64,000 nt of DNA. It comes from Oscillospiraceae bacterium. Lineage in GTDB: Bacteria > Bacillota > Clostridia > Oscillospirales > Ruminococcaceae. Below the pieces are notes generated by a model that saw only the letters and a program-made list of their open reading frames with translations, ran no database searches and was not told where the DNA came from. Numbering within the stretch: the first letter of the stretch is position 1; each line of letters opens with the position of its first letter. This document shows, piece by piece, positions 1 to 7,523 of the stretch. The position numbers and the translations under genes are program-made. Location of the stretch: contig JAAVIC010000022.1 of NCBI GenBank assembly GCA_014799385.1, positions 1-64,000 on the forward strand, in the 5' to 3' direction.

Positions 1-21
1 AAAAAGGTGGGAGTATTGACA

Positions 22-210
22 ATGGCTAAGATAATCAAAGGTGCGGTTGTAATCTCGGACGAAGAGCTTGAGTCTCTGCTTAAAGTTGATAAGGTCATTG
101 ACAAATTCATCGAATTTTATGATTTGATGAAATCATTAACCGAGAAAGAGCAGAAAATGCTCATAAAATCGCTTGAAATGACGGATGAGGAGATGAAAGA
201 TAATGGCTGA
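22..210 (+). CDS. Small phage early protein, unknown function
   Basis: A 62-residue acidic, probably all-helical protein with no motif I recognise. The ATG at 22 is preferred over an in-frame GTG at 7 because a GGTGGGAG ribosome site lies before it. Its end overlaps the next gene by 8 bases, as is usual in this early cluster, which points to translational coupling. Function not assigned. Confidence 0.6.
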   Translation: MAKIIKGAVVISDEELESLLKVDKVIDKFIEFYDLMKSLTEKEQKMLIKSLEMTDEEMKDNG

Positions 211-541
211 ACATAGTAAAAATATAAAAATGCTCCTTGAGCTTATAAAGGAAAATCCCGGACTTCCCATACTGCCTATGGTGGATTCCGAAATATGCGG
301 AGACGGCTATGGACGATGGAGCGGAACGTGGGGAGCGGCAATGGTTGACAGGTACTTGATTACCAATGATGAGTGGGAACCAAGAATAATCTTAGAAAGC
401 GACGGTGATGTGTTGGAAGCTTTGGAAAGGTATCTGACCGATTATGAGTTTGAACGGCTTCCGGACGATGAAACCGAATGGCAAAAAGTCTATGATGGTC
501 TCCCGTGGATAAAGGCTATCATTGTCAACATTGATGTTTAG
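203..541 (+). CDS. Phage early protein, unknown function
   Basis: A 112-residue acidic protein (pI clearly low; many D/E, W-rich). It contains a GDGYGRWSGTWG stretch around residues 33-44 and ends in a hydrophobic strand. A GAGGAG ribosome site precedes the ATG. It overlaps its upstream neighbour. I do not recognise the family; similar small acidic proteins are common in Firmicutes phage early regions. Confidence 0.6.
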   Translation: MAEHSKNIKMLLELIKENPGLPILPMVDSEICGDGYGRWSGTWGAAMVDRYLITNDEWEPRIILESDGDVLEALERYLTDYEFERLPDDETEWQKVYDGLPWIKAIIVNIDV

Positions 542-554
542 GGGGGTGAAAGTA

Positions 555-854
555 ATGGCTGAATGCATAGAGCGTAAAAAGGTTTACGCGGATATAAGCC
601 GGCTTTTAGTTGTTGACGACATTGAGCCGAAATATCAAGATGCATGGGAAACGGCGATAATCGAGGCTATGTCAATAGTCGAGAAAGCTCCCGCCGCCGA
701 CATTCGCCCCGAGAGGCACGGGCGGTGGTTGTATTGCGGAGATGGATATGAATGTTCAGAATGCGGAGGGGATTCGAGGGTAAGCTCACATCCATTTTGT
801 TGGAGGTGCGGCGCGAAGATGGACGGAAAGGACGGTGATACTGGTGAGGAATGA
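555..854 (+). CDS. Phage zinc-ribbon protein
   Basis: A 99-residue protein. The N-terminal half ends in a PAADIRPERHGRW-type segment followed by two CxxC knuckles (CSECG and CWRCG, about residues 71-93), so a treble-clef or zinc-ribbon fold is likely. This architecture is very common in small early genes of Firmicutes phages, whose role is unknown. The ATG at 555 is chosen because GGGGGGTGA lies just upstream; an earlier in-frame start at 522 would overlap the previous gene. Confidence 0.7.
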   Translation: MAECIERKKVYADISRLLVVDDIEPKYQDAWETAIIEAMSIVEKAPAADIRPERHGRWLYCGDGYECSECGGDSRVSSHPFCWRCGAKMDGKDGDTGEE

Positions 855-882
855 TGATAAATGGCACATCGGCGGTGGAAAA

Positions 883-1137
883 ATGCGCGAAATGAAAGAA
901 CTCCGTCAAACGGCGTTAAAATCAATGTCGCGTGAAGAATTTAAGCAAAAGGAAACAGAAACATTTAGGTCAGTGCGTGATTTCCTGAAAGAAGAATCGA
1001 AAAAATCACTTGCATATAACTCTGCATATAATAGATGTTTCAGCATGCCTTGGATTTTCTATGGTGTTTACAGCTTCGAAGAGTGTGTAAAAATCTTGAT
1101 TGCTGAAAGCACTGAATCTGAGGGAAAGGACGTGTAA
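883..1137 (+). CDS. Small phage protein, unknown function
   Basis: About 84 residues, charged N-terminal half with helical, coiled-coil-like composition and a more hydrophobic C-terminal part. The start is uncertain: ATG 883 has a GGCGGTGG ribosome site. GTG starts at 835 or 844 would overlap the previous gene and add up to 16 residues. No recognisable domain. Confidence 0.5.
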   Translation: MREMKELRQTALKSMSREEFKQKETETFRSVRDFLKEESKKSLAYNSAYNRCFSMPWIFYGVYSFEECVKILIAESTESEGKDV

Positions 1138-1140
1138 GAA

Positions 1141-1482
1141 ATGGGATATCAACCTAAACTTATTCTCGGAAAAGTAAAAAATACCGGCTATCCGATAGAC
1201 GGTCGAGAGCTTTTTTTCTCACTGTGGGATTATGACAATTATGAAAGCTATCATCTTAGCGGTTGGCGCGAGGACGATGATGAAGCTGTTATGCTGACCA
1301 TATATCAGAGCGGGGAAGAAGCTGGGCTTTGCGTATATGACACTTTGGAGGACTTTACAAGGGCGTGGAAAGCAGGCGAATATGAGCCGGAAGGTACATT
1401 CTGCCTCGCTCCCGACAATGTGGACGTTTTGGAGGTTATACAGGAAGAGAAGCGGTCGGACGGAAAGGACAGCAAAAAATGA
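1141..1482 (+). CDS. Phage protein, unknown function
   Basis: A 113-residue acidic protein rich in aromatic residues (WDYDNYESYHLSGW around 29-42) with a lysine-rich tail. Nothing identifies a family. Its TGA stop overlaps the ATG of the serine recombinase (ATGA), so the two are probably translationally coupled. Confidence 0.6.
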   Translation: MGYQPKLILGKVKNTGYPIDGRELFFSLWDYDNYESYHLSGWREDDDEAVMLTIYQSGEEAGLCVYDTLEDFTRAWKAGEYEPEGTFCLAPDNVDVLEVIQEEKRSDGKDSKK

Positions 1483-2111
1483 TTTATGGATACATACGAG
1501 TTTCGAGCGATAAACAGACAGTTGAAAACCAACGCTTTGAAATCAACAATTTCTGTGAGCGTGAGGGATTAAAGGTCAACGGTTGGATTGAGGAAACGAT
1601 AAGCGGCACGAAGGCTTACGATAAGCGTGAACTTGGAAAACTCCTCAAAAAGGTAAAGAAGGATGATTTGATTATTTGCGCCGAGCTTTCGCGGTTGGGA
1701 AGAAATCTGTTTATGATAATGGAAATTCTCAACATCTGCATGACCAAAGAGTGTAAGGTCTGGACTATCAAGGACAACTACCGGCTGGGAGATGATATTC
1801 AAAGCAAGGTACTTGCGTTTGCGTTCGGGCTTTCGGCTGAGATTGAACGTAACCTGATAAGTCAGCGCACAAAAGAGGCTCTTGCAAGAAAACGCTCGGA
1901 AGGGATCGTTCTCGGAAGACCTAAAGGCAAACCGGCATCTCATGTAAAGCTTTCGGGCGCAGAGGAAACTATCCGCGATCTCCGTAAACACAATGTGTCA
2001 AAAACCAAAATAGCGCGAATTTATGGAGTACACCGCGAAACTGTTGCAAAATTTATAAAAGACAACAATTTAGAAGACGGGGATCTTGGTCTAAAGGAGG
2101 CTGACTCATGA
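1479..2111 (+). CDS. Small serine recombinase, Hin/Mpi-type invertase-resolvase
   Basis: A 210-residue resolvase/invertase. The catalytic domain starts YGYIRVSS (nucleophile Ser9) and contains ELSRLGRN (about 68-75) and the E-helix segment RTKEALARKRSEG. A short C-terminal helix-turn-helix (about 165-200, KTKIARIYGVHRETVAKFI) would bind DNA. The length and DNIDYRLG-like 'IKDNYRLGDD' region resemble the Mpi master-invertase group. It is distinct from the large integrase at 44.4 kb. It lies in the early cluster, coupled by ATGA overlaps on both sides. No inverted invertible segment was seen next to it, so its substrate is unknown. Confidence 0.88.
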   Translation: MIYGYIRVSSDKQTVENQRFEINNFCEREGLKVNGWIEETISGTKAYDKRELGKLLKKVKKDDLIICAELSRLGRNLFMIMEILNICMTKECKVWTIKDNYRLGDDIQSKVLAFAFGLSAEIERNLISQRTKEALARKRSEGIVLGRPKGKPASHVKLSGAEETIRDLRKHNVSKTKIARIYGVHRETVAKFIKDNNLEDGDLGLKEADS

Positions 2112-2554
2112 AAAAAGTCAATAGTGACCTTGAACGCATTGTAGCATTAGCAGATGCTGAAGGGTTGACTTACGGGAAATACGTTGCAAAGGAACACGCA
2201 ATCTGTACTCAGCGTAGACCTTCAGCACTTGATACTGTCAAGCATTGCGGGATGTCCACTATTCAAGCAGCGTTACCTATTGATTGCCCAAAATTACGCG
2301 TTGTAATTGATGAATCTGTTCCAAATTTGAAAGGATTTTCCGCTGCTCAAGTAGTGCGATTGCATAAACAAGGCTATAACACTGTCGCTATAGCTAACCT
2401 AATTGGATGTACGACACGAGAGGTTGTATCATGCCTAAAAAATGCAGGGATAAAAATCAAAATTCAAAGTCAGGCGAACCTCCCGGATGAAGTAATTCGT
2501 TCCATACAAAGCACAACGGAAACACGGGGCGGAGCAAGACGGAAAGGACAATGA
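2108..2554 (+). CDS. Helix-turn-helix protein, unknown phage regulator
   Basis: A 148-residue protein overlapping the recombinase by ATGA. A probable helix-turn-helix lies around residues 78-110 (AAQVVRLHKQGYNTVAIANL followed by GCTTREVVSCLKNAG), similar in form to the recombinase C-terminal HTH. The tail is basic and glycine-rich. It may partner the recombinase or regulate early genes. The family is not recognised. Confidence 0.55.
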   Translation: MKKVNSDLERIVALADAEGLTYGKYVAKEHAICTQRRPSALDTVKHCGMSTIQAALPIDCPKLRVVIDESVPNLKGFSAAQVVRLHKQGYNTVAIANLIGCTTREVVSCLKNAGIKIKIQSQANLPDEVIRSIQSTTETRGGARRKGQ

Positions 2555-2557
2555 CAT

Positions 2558-2761
2558 ATGAACACAAACAAAGCTAAATTTGCACAGGCTGTTGTAGGAT
2601 CAGCTTGCTCGGTCATAGGCGCGGGAATGTATGACAGCACTCCTCCTGCCGTTTCCTACGATGATAATCCGTATCGCTCCGAAGGAGCACGGGCTTTCAA
2701 GCACAAGAAAAGACGGCGCAAGATTGCCGATAAATCAAGAAAGACAAATAGAGGACGGTGA
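2558..2761 (+). CDS. Small basic phage protein, unknown function
   Basis: A 67-residue protein whose last 20 residues are almost all Lys/Arg (KHKKRRRKIADKSRKTNRGR), suggesting nucleic-acid contact. The N-terminal 25 residues are small and mildly hydrophobic. A GGAAAGGA ribosome site lies just before the ATG. No known domain. Confidence 0.5.
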   Translation: MNTNKAKFAQAVVGSACSVIGAGMYDSTPPAVSYDDNPYRSEGARAFKHKKRRRKIADKSRKTNRGR

Positions 2762-2766
2762 GAGCG

Positions 2767-3126
2767 ATGGATAGGCTGACAGTTAATTCCGAAATTCTTG
2801 ACGGACACCACGAGTTAAAGTGCCTATGCAATGATGTAGTACCCGAATACAAGGGAAATTGTTGCGATTATTGTGAATTAAACGCCGATTGTGAATATTG
2901 CGGCATACGACAAGCGTTTGACCGCCTCGCCGCCTACGAGGACACGGGGCTTACTCCCGCAGAAGTAGTCATACTTAAAGCCAAGATGGAAGATAGTTAC
3001 ACTGAACATCTGGATATGCTGTGTGATACGAAAGACAATCAAGCTTCAGTACTATTTATCGAAAATCAGCGGTTGAAAAAACTCATCAAAGAGATTGAGG
3101 ACATTTTGAGAAAGGGTGAAGAATAA
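2767..3126 (+). CDS. Cys-rich phage protein
   Basis: A 119-residue protein. The N-terminal half holds a cluster of seven cysteines (residues 18-48, CLCN...CCDYCELNADCEYC), probably binding metal. It continues with a DRLAAYEDTGLTP segment that is recurrent in Firmicutes phage small proteins, and a C-terminal coiled coil. ATG 2767 is preferred over GTG 2758 because GAGGACGG sits upstream. Function unknown. Confidence 0.6.
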   Translation: MDRLTVNSEILDGHHELKCLCNDVVPEYKGNCCDYCELNADCEYCGIRQAFDRLAAYEDTGLTPAEVVILKAKMEDSYTEHLDMLCDTKDNQASVLFIENQRLKKLIKEIEDILRKGEE

Positions 3127-3347
3127 TGCAGATTCAATGCAACGAATGCGGAGCAACACAACTGTTCAAGTATTCGGAGAAGAACGTAAACAGCCTTATC
3201 GCGTTCGGCTGGAGCAGCTACGGCGGCAAGCTGTACTGCCCTGAATGCGTTGAGAAAACCGACGATGCCACAGGGCTAGTATTCCTCGGAGCGGAAAACA
3301 CACGGGCGGTTATTGACAGCATTGCAGAAAGGCAGGACGTTTTATAA
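3126..3347 (+). CDS. Small zinc-ribbon phage protein
   Basis: 73 residues with CNECG near the start and CPEC at about residues 38-41, spaced like a zinc ribbon. The start overlaps the previous stop (TAATG), and its own stop overlaps the next ATG in the same way, so three genes are chained. No further assignment is possible. Confidence 0.6.
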   Translation: MQIQCNECGATQLFKYSEKNVNSLIAFGWSSYGGKLYCPECVEKTDDATGLVFLGAENTRAVIDSIAERQDVL

Positions 3348-3610
3348 TGGAACACAAAAGTTTTCCTGTAAAAATAGATAACCCGCACGATGTGGTGATT
3401 TACGATCTGATAACGATAATCCGCAATTTCGGCGAAAAGGTAGATGTAGCGCACTTTGTCAGAGATGACCTTACTTTGGATAATATCGAAACAAAGGGTG
3501 CGAATTATATAACCGTTATCGCCGAAAGTCCGTTGCACGGCGAAGTTTACCGCTACGGAAGCCACGGAAAATATTGGGAGCAGGTCGGCACGGTCTGCGG
3601 GTATGCATAG
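3347..3610 (+). CDS. Small phage protein, unknown function
   Basis: 87 residues, mixed alpha/beta composition with a C-terminal GEVYRYGSHGKYWEQVGTVCGYA segment resembling a short beta-hairpin. Coupled to the preceding zinc-ribbon gene. The family is not recognised. Confidence 0.55.
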   Translation: MEHKSFPVKIDNPHDVVIYDLITIIRNFGEKVDVAHFVRDDLTLDNIETKGANYITVIAESPLHGEVYRYGSHGKYWEQVGTVCGYA

Positions 3611-3622
3611 GAGGTTACGAAG

Positions 3623-4033
3623 ATGAACGAAACAAGAGGACTTTGGCGCGGGAAGGTTACGGACGAGGTTCCCTACGAACACAACGGCGAATGGGTACAA
3701 GGCGATTTGATTTGCAGTAAATACCCAGATGGTTCAATTGATTGTTCAGTTTGCGCTCGCGAGGTTGGGGAACTCAAAGGATATTTGGTTGACCCCTCAA
3801 CCCTCGGCGAGTGTACGGGCTTGCGTGACAAGAACGGCAAGCTCATTTTCGAGGGAGATGTTGTTAAGCACAAAGCCGATGTTTTTGAAATAAAATATTC
3901 GGACGAACAAGCGCGGTTTCTCGCTGTCCTTGCAAATGGAGTATTTAATCCTGTGGCTATAAAAAATTGCGAAATCATCGGCAATATCCACGACAACCCA
4001 GAGCTGCTGAAAGGAGAAAACGATGAAATGTAA
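3623..4033 (+). CDS. YopX family phage protein
   Basis: A 136-residue protein with the features of the YopX family: GLWRGKV near the N-terminus, the central DPSTLGECTGLRDKNGKLIFEGDVV block (about 58-82), and an ending in IGNIHDNPELL. YopX proteins are widespread in Firmicutes phages as probable oligomeric beta-rich proteins of unknown role. A clear AGGAGGT ribosome site lies at about 3610. It overlaps the next gene by 11 bases. Confidence 0.88.
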   Translation: MNETRGLWRGKVTDEVPYEHNGEWVQGDLICSKYPDGSIDCSVCAREVGELKGYLVDPSTLGECTGLRDKNGKLIFEGDVVKHKADVFEIKYSDEQARFLAVLANGVFNPVAIKNCEIIGNIHDNPELLKGENDEM

Positions 4034-4610
4034 AAGCTGCTTTAGATGTCAAGAAGATTGGCGCGATGCGAAAGCAAAGGGTTTGAAGCCGCAATGTCAT
4101 AAACCATTATATTCGGCAAAACCAAGACCTGGAATCAAGCTGCTTTGTACAAGCGTGATGATTGAAAGAGAAATCACACCGAATACCAAAGCCTGTAAGG
4201 ATTGGGAACACAGAGCCGTCTGGAACGCAAAACTGCGAATGGAAGAAATCAAGTCAATGGTAAGACGGATTGTTGATGTTTGTATTCGCGCTCCGTTTGG
4301 CAGATTGAGAAAGCCTGTACAGCTTATATGGAGTGACACATACGATCCCCAAACAGATAAAATTATTCGTAATGCAGAGCCAAAATGTCCGCATTGCGGC
4401 GAAATGCCGTATAGCATGGATTGTTGTGTGTTCTGCGGGCAGAGATTCATTCAAGATGAAGCCATCGCAGAATACAATAAGCCGCCCGAAAAGGTTATGA
4501 TGAACTGTCCGAGGTGTGGCGGTGAGAACACATTGGTTGGGACGAGAGCAAAATGCAACGGACATTTTCACGGTAAATGTGAGAAATGCGGCTGTAAACT
4601 TATGGAATGA
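4023..4610 (+). CDS. Phage zinc-binding protein with several Cys clusters
   Basis: A 195-residue protein with an N-terminal CKSCFRC cluster and three C-terminal knuckles: CPHCG (about 119-123), CCVFCG, and a last ribbon CPRCGG...CEKCGC (about 160-192). It probably binds two or three zinc ions. The middle is basic and helical. Such multi-ribbon proteins are typical accessory early genes; no function can be assigned. Confidence 0.6.
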   Translation: MKCKSCFRCQEDWRDAKAKGLKPQCHKPLYSAKPRPGIKLLCTSVMIEREITPNTKACKDWEHRAVWNAKLRMEEIKSMVRRIVDVCIRAPFGRLRKPVQLIWSDTYDPQTDKIIRNAEPKCPHCGEMPYSMDCCVFCGQRFIQDEAIAEYNKPPEKVMMNCPRCGGENTLVGTRAKCNGHFHGKCEKCGCKLME

Positions 4611-4619
4611 GGTGTGAAG

Positions 4620-4976
4620 ATGAACAATACCAAAATCGAATGGTGCGATGCAACGTGGAATCCCGTTACAGGGTGCCTGCATAGCTGTGAATATTGCTAT
4701 GCACGTAAAATCGCGAACAGATATAAGGGCTGCAAACAGGACGAAAGCAAATATTTCTCAAATTTCAATGGCGAAGAACTCACAAGCATTGAGGTCTTTA
4801 AGCTGATGGAAAGAGTTCAGAAAGACGGCAAAACAGTATCTGGGCATTATTATCCGGATGGTTTTCACTATGTCATACAGACACCAAACAAAGTTGAACG
4901 TAAATTTATCGCGCGAGGCGATGTACGCGCTAAACAAATTGAAATTATTGAGGGCGAACTGATTAAGTTAGTCTAA
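4620..4976 (+). CDS. Chimeric remnant of a Gp37/Gp68 (DUF5131) radical-SAM-like protein
   Basis: 118 residues. The first ~40 match the start of the phage Gp37/Gp68 family (TKIEWCDATWNPVTGCLHSC, then EYCYARKIANRYKG), including a CxxxCxxC radical-SAM-like cluster. Family members are about 240-280 residues, but here the sequence changes abruptly to an unrelated 75-residue tail (from about ESKYFSNFNGEEL to the end). No frameshift is needed to read it. It is best read as a truncated gene that fused to other coding sequence; enzymatic activity is unlikely. ATG 4620 has GAGGTGTG upstream. Confidence 0.6.
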   Translation: MNNTKIEWCDATWNPVTGCLHSCEYCYARKIANRYKGCKQDESKYFSNFNGEELTSIEVFKLMERVQKDGKTVSGHYYPDGFHYVIQTPNKVERKFIARGDVRAKQIEIIEGELIKLV

Positions 4977-4989
4977 AAGAGAGGTAAAC

Positions 4990-5235
4990 ATGGGCAAAAT
5001 CAAGAAACAAACTCCGGCTCAAAAGAAAACGCATGACATTGCGGTTAAACTCCGTAAGATGACCGATGAACAGCTTGTCGAGCGGCTTTCGATGGCTCAG
5101 AATACGGTTCGGGAAAGTTCTACGGACAAAGTTGAAGAATTTCTGCGCGAGTTGGAAGAGGAAAGCATTCGGGGGATTGGCAAAGTAACAATCAAGAAAA
5201 TCGGCGAATTTGCCAAGGCAAAAGGATACATTTAA
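4990..5235 (+). CDS. Small basic phage protein, unknown function
   Basis: 81 residues, Lys-rich N-terminus, then helices and a C-terminal GIGKVTIKKIGEFAKAKGYI segment that looks like a small helix-hairpin DNA-binding motif. An AGAGGT ribosome site is present. No family recognised. Confidence 0.5.
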   Translation: MGKIKKQTPAQKKTHDIAVKLRKMTDEQLVERLSMAQNTVRESSTDKVEEFLRELEEESIRGIGKVTIKKIGEFAKAKGYI

Positions 5236-5250
5236 GGGGGAAATCACGAA

Positions 5251-5658
5251 ATGACGCTTTTGGAACTTAACGAATACGGCATACTCAAGGCGCATATTGA
5301 GCAGTGCCACGATAAAATCCGTGAGATTAGCAGCAGAACAATTCGCTCGCCGATAATCGACACAAGCGGCATTTCAAACAGCCCCTCAGCGAGAAATCCT
5401 GTTGAAGAGAGATACATAAAGGATATGGCCGAGCGGGAAAAGTACGAGCGGCTTATCGCCGAGGATACGGCGAAACTGGAGCGCATTGAACGTTATATCC
5501 AACGAATTAAAGATCGCAGAACCAAGATGATTTTCGAGATGCACATTTACGACAATGTGAAATTTTGGAAAATTGCAATGAAACTCGGCGGAAACAACTC
5601 CGAATCCAGCGTCAAACAGATTTTTTATCGTTATATCGATAATCACCCTCACGGCTAA
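5251..5658 (+). CDS. DUF1492/ArpU-RinA-like late transcription regulator
   Basis: A 135-residue protein. A long coiled-coil N-terminal half (about 40-88) is followed by a sigma-region-4-like helix-turn-helix at about 88-130 (RIKDRRTKMIFEMHIYDNVK then WKIAMKLGGNNSESSVKQIF). This layout is typical of DUF1492/ArpU/RinA-type proteins, which activate late genes in Gram-positive phages. It is the last gene before the first late promoter at 5734-5776, the usual place for such an activator. I infer it recognises the repeated GTTACGAATGTTAC box seen there and at 13154. Confidence 0.7.
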   Translation: MTLLELNEYGILKAHIEQCHDKIREISSRTIRSPIIDTSGISNSPSARNPVEERYIKDMAEREKYERLIAEDTAKLERIERYIQRIKDRRTKMIFEMHIYDNVKFWKIAMKLGGNNSESSVKQIFYRYIDNHPHG

Positions 5659-5667
5659 ATAAGAAAA

Positions 5668-5691
5668 CGGCACTGTGTTTTGGCAGTGCCG
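5668..5691 (+). terminator. Stem-loop after the regulator gene
   Basis: An 8-bp perfect stem (CGGCACTG/CAGTGCCG) with an 8-base loop, 10 bases after the regulator stop. There is no clean T-run after it, so termination would be weak. It separates the early cluster from the late promoter. Confidence 0.5.
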
Positions 5692-5733
5692 GTTGCGTAA
5701 AAATATTTCAATTTCTGAATTTTCTAAAAAATA

Positions 5734-5776
5734 TGTTACGAATGTTACGTTTGTAACGATTAAAATGTGATAGAAT
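5734..5776 (+). promoter_or_regulatory. Late promoter 1 with activator box
   Basis: A TGTTACGAATGTTACGTTTG box followed by TAACGAT, then a TAGAAT -10 at 5771-5776. There is no good -35. The same box with the same spacing to a TATAAT recurs at 13154-13196 (27 of about 28 box positions alignable, -10 exactly 11 bases after the box end in both). It drives the methyltransferase/terminase segment. The 200-base gap 5659-5860 holds this, the hairpin, and nothing else I can identify. Confidence 0.72.
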
Positions 5777-5860
5777 ATAATTGTAATCTTAATCTCACAA
5801 GTGCACTCCTTGATTTCCGCGCCATCGCCCGGGCACGAGCTAAAATTAAGGAGGATTATT

Positions 5861-6274
5861 ATGTCAAAAAAGCAAACTCAACCAGAAGAATTACAGGCGG
5901 TTGAAATGCCGCCCGTTAGAGATTTCCTGACGGAAACACAGCGCGATGGGACAACATTGTGCGCATCGGACGTTTATTCGGAAACCTATTCATGGCTGAA
6001 ATTAATGGGCTGTGAAAATGCAGTGAGCCGACAGCTTATCGAGCAGTACGCAATGTCGGTAAGCCGCTGGGTACATTGCGAACAGATAATTTCAAAGTAC
6101 GGTTATATTGCCAAGCACCCTACAACGGGAGCAGCAATGACCTCGCCCTATGTCACAATGTCACAGGCATATATGAAACAGATCATATCTATCCGCGCCG
6201 AAATAAATCGAATAGTTGAGGACAACCGCCCTGTAACATCAAACTTTGTGCAGGAGGTGGTATACGGTGAATAA
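5861..6274 (+). CDS. P27-family phage terminase small subunit homologue
   Basis: A 137-residue protein. The central segment WVHCEQIISKYGYIAKHPTT then GAAMTSPYVTMSQAYMKQI (about 71-110) matches the P27-type small terminase pattern. ATG 5861 has an AAGGAGG ribosome site. It overlaps the methyltransferase gene by 8 bases. The packaging operon downstream has its own Nu1-type small subunit (12426-13091) next to TerL, so this copy is a second, uncoupled homologue. It might have another DNA-binding role or be a relic of a recombination event. Confidence 0.72.
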   Translation: MSKKQTQPEELQAVEMPPVRDFLTETQRDGTTLCASDVYSETYSWLKLMGCENAVSRQLIEQYAMSVSRWVHCEQIISKYGYIAKHPTTGAAMTSPYVTMSQAYMKQIISIRAEINRIVEDNRPVTSNFVQEVVYGE

Positions 6275-7523
6275 AGACATTGAATACTATCTCGCTGATA
6301 TTTCCGAGTTGCTGCCTTACGCACGAAACGCGCGTACACATTCTCCGGAGCAGATTGCGCAAATCGCCGCGTCAATCAAAGAGTTTGGATTCCTCGCGCC
6401 GGTTGTAGTTTCCGGGGATAATACAATCTTGTGCGGACACGGTCGTTTCTACGCGGCACAAAAGCTCGGACTCAAGAAGATACCATGTATCAAGGAGAGT
6501 CATCTTACGGAGGCACAGCGGCGCGCGTACATAATCGCTGATAACAAGCTATCGCTTAATGCGGACTGGGACGAAAACCTTCTCGCAGTCGAGCTTACCG
6601 ATCTTCAAGGGGATAACTTCGATTTGTCGCTGCTCGGATTTGACGATATGGAAATCGCTGATTTGTTTTCTGGAGATAAGAAAACCGGGACAACTGACGA
6701 TAATTTTGACCTCACCGCCGCGCTTGAGAAAGCCGCATTTGTGCAGCTCGGCGACATCTGGACTGTAGGCAGGCACAGAATGATGTGCGGCAGCGCAACA
6801 AGCCCCGAGGATGTTTCTGCACTTATGGACAACAAGACCGCAAACATTGTCGTTACCGACCCGCCCTACAATGTGTCCTTTAAGTCCTCAAGCGGATTAA
6901 AGATACAGAATGACTCTATGGGCGGCGAGGATTTTTACAATTTCTTAAAATCAGCTTTCGACAATATGGCGGCACATCTGGAAAGTGGCGGTGCAGCTTA
7001 TGTGTTCCACGCTGATACCGAGGGCTTGAATTTCCGAAAAGCATTTATTGATTCCGGATTCCATCTTGCCGGGTGCTGCATATGGGTGAAGAATTCGCTA
7101 GTCCTCGGGCGGAGTGACTATCAGTGGCAACATGAGCCCGTGCTGTACGGATACCTCAAAAATGGCAAACACTGTTGGTACTCTGACCGCAAGCAAACTA
7201 CCATTTGGAATTTTGACAAGCCCAAACGCAACGAAAATCACCCGACAAGCAAACCACTTGATTTACTCGCTTATCCAATTTGCAACAGTTCGCAAGAGAA
7301 TGCCATTGTTCTTGATACATTTGGTGGGAGCGGTTCAACGCTTATGGCGTGCGAACAGACAAACCGCACTTGTTTTACGATGGAGCTTGACCCGAAATAC
7401 GCGTCAGTTATCTTGCGGCGGTATGTCGAGTATACCAATCGCCCGGACGATGTGTATGTATTGCGCGGCGGTGAGAAAATACCGTATTCCGACCTCGTCA
7501 AGGAGGTGGAACACGGTGAGTGA
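6267..7523 (+). CDS. ParB-domain DNA methyltransferase (N6-adenine/N4-cytosine type)
   Basis: 418 residues from a GTG start with AGGAGGTGG upstream. The N-terminus is a ParB/Srx-like nuclease-fold domain (about 5-100, with GHGRFYAAQKLG). The methyltransferase domain follows: DPPY at 198-201 before the SAM-binding FGGSG at 352-356, the beta-class motif order. It modifies exocyclic amino groups of A or C; the site cannot be read from sequence. Such enzymes usually protect phage DNA from host restriction. It overlaps the next gene (C5 methyltransferase) by 8 bases, so both are expressed together. Confidence 0.92.
   Translation: MNKDIEYYLADISELLPYARNARTHSPEQIAQIAASIKEFGFLAPVVVSGDNTILCGHGRFYAAQKLGLKKIPCIKESHLTEAQRRAYIIADNKLSLNADWDENLLAVELTDLQGDNFDLSLLGFDDMEIADLFSGDKKTGTTDDNFDLTAALEKAAFVQLGDIWTVGRHRMMCGSATSPEDVSALMDNKTANIVVTDPPYNVSFKSSSGLKIQNDSMGGEDFYNFLKSAFDNMAAHLESGGAAYVFHADTEGLNFRKAFIDSGFHLAGCCIWVKNSLVLGRSDYQWQHEPVLYGYLKNGKHCWYSDRKQTTIWNFDKPKRNENHPTSKPLDLLAYPICNSSQENAIVLDTFGGSGSTLMACEQTNRTCFTMELDPKYASVILRRYVEYTNRPDDVYVLRGGEKIPYSDLVKEVEHGE

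Noticed and set aside
7114-7515. Longer reading of the C5 methyltransferase from an ATG at 7114
   Set aside because: The extra 134 codons lie out of frame inside the ParB-methyltransferase gene and look random; GTG 7516 has an AGGAGGTGG site and begins directly with motif I.
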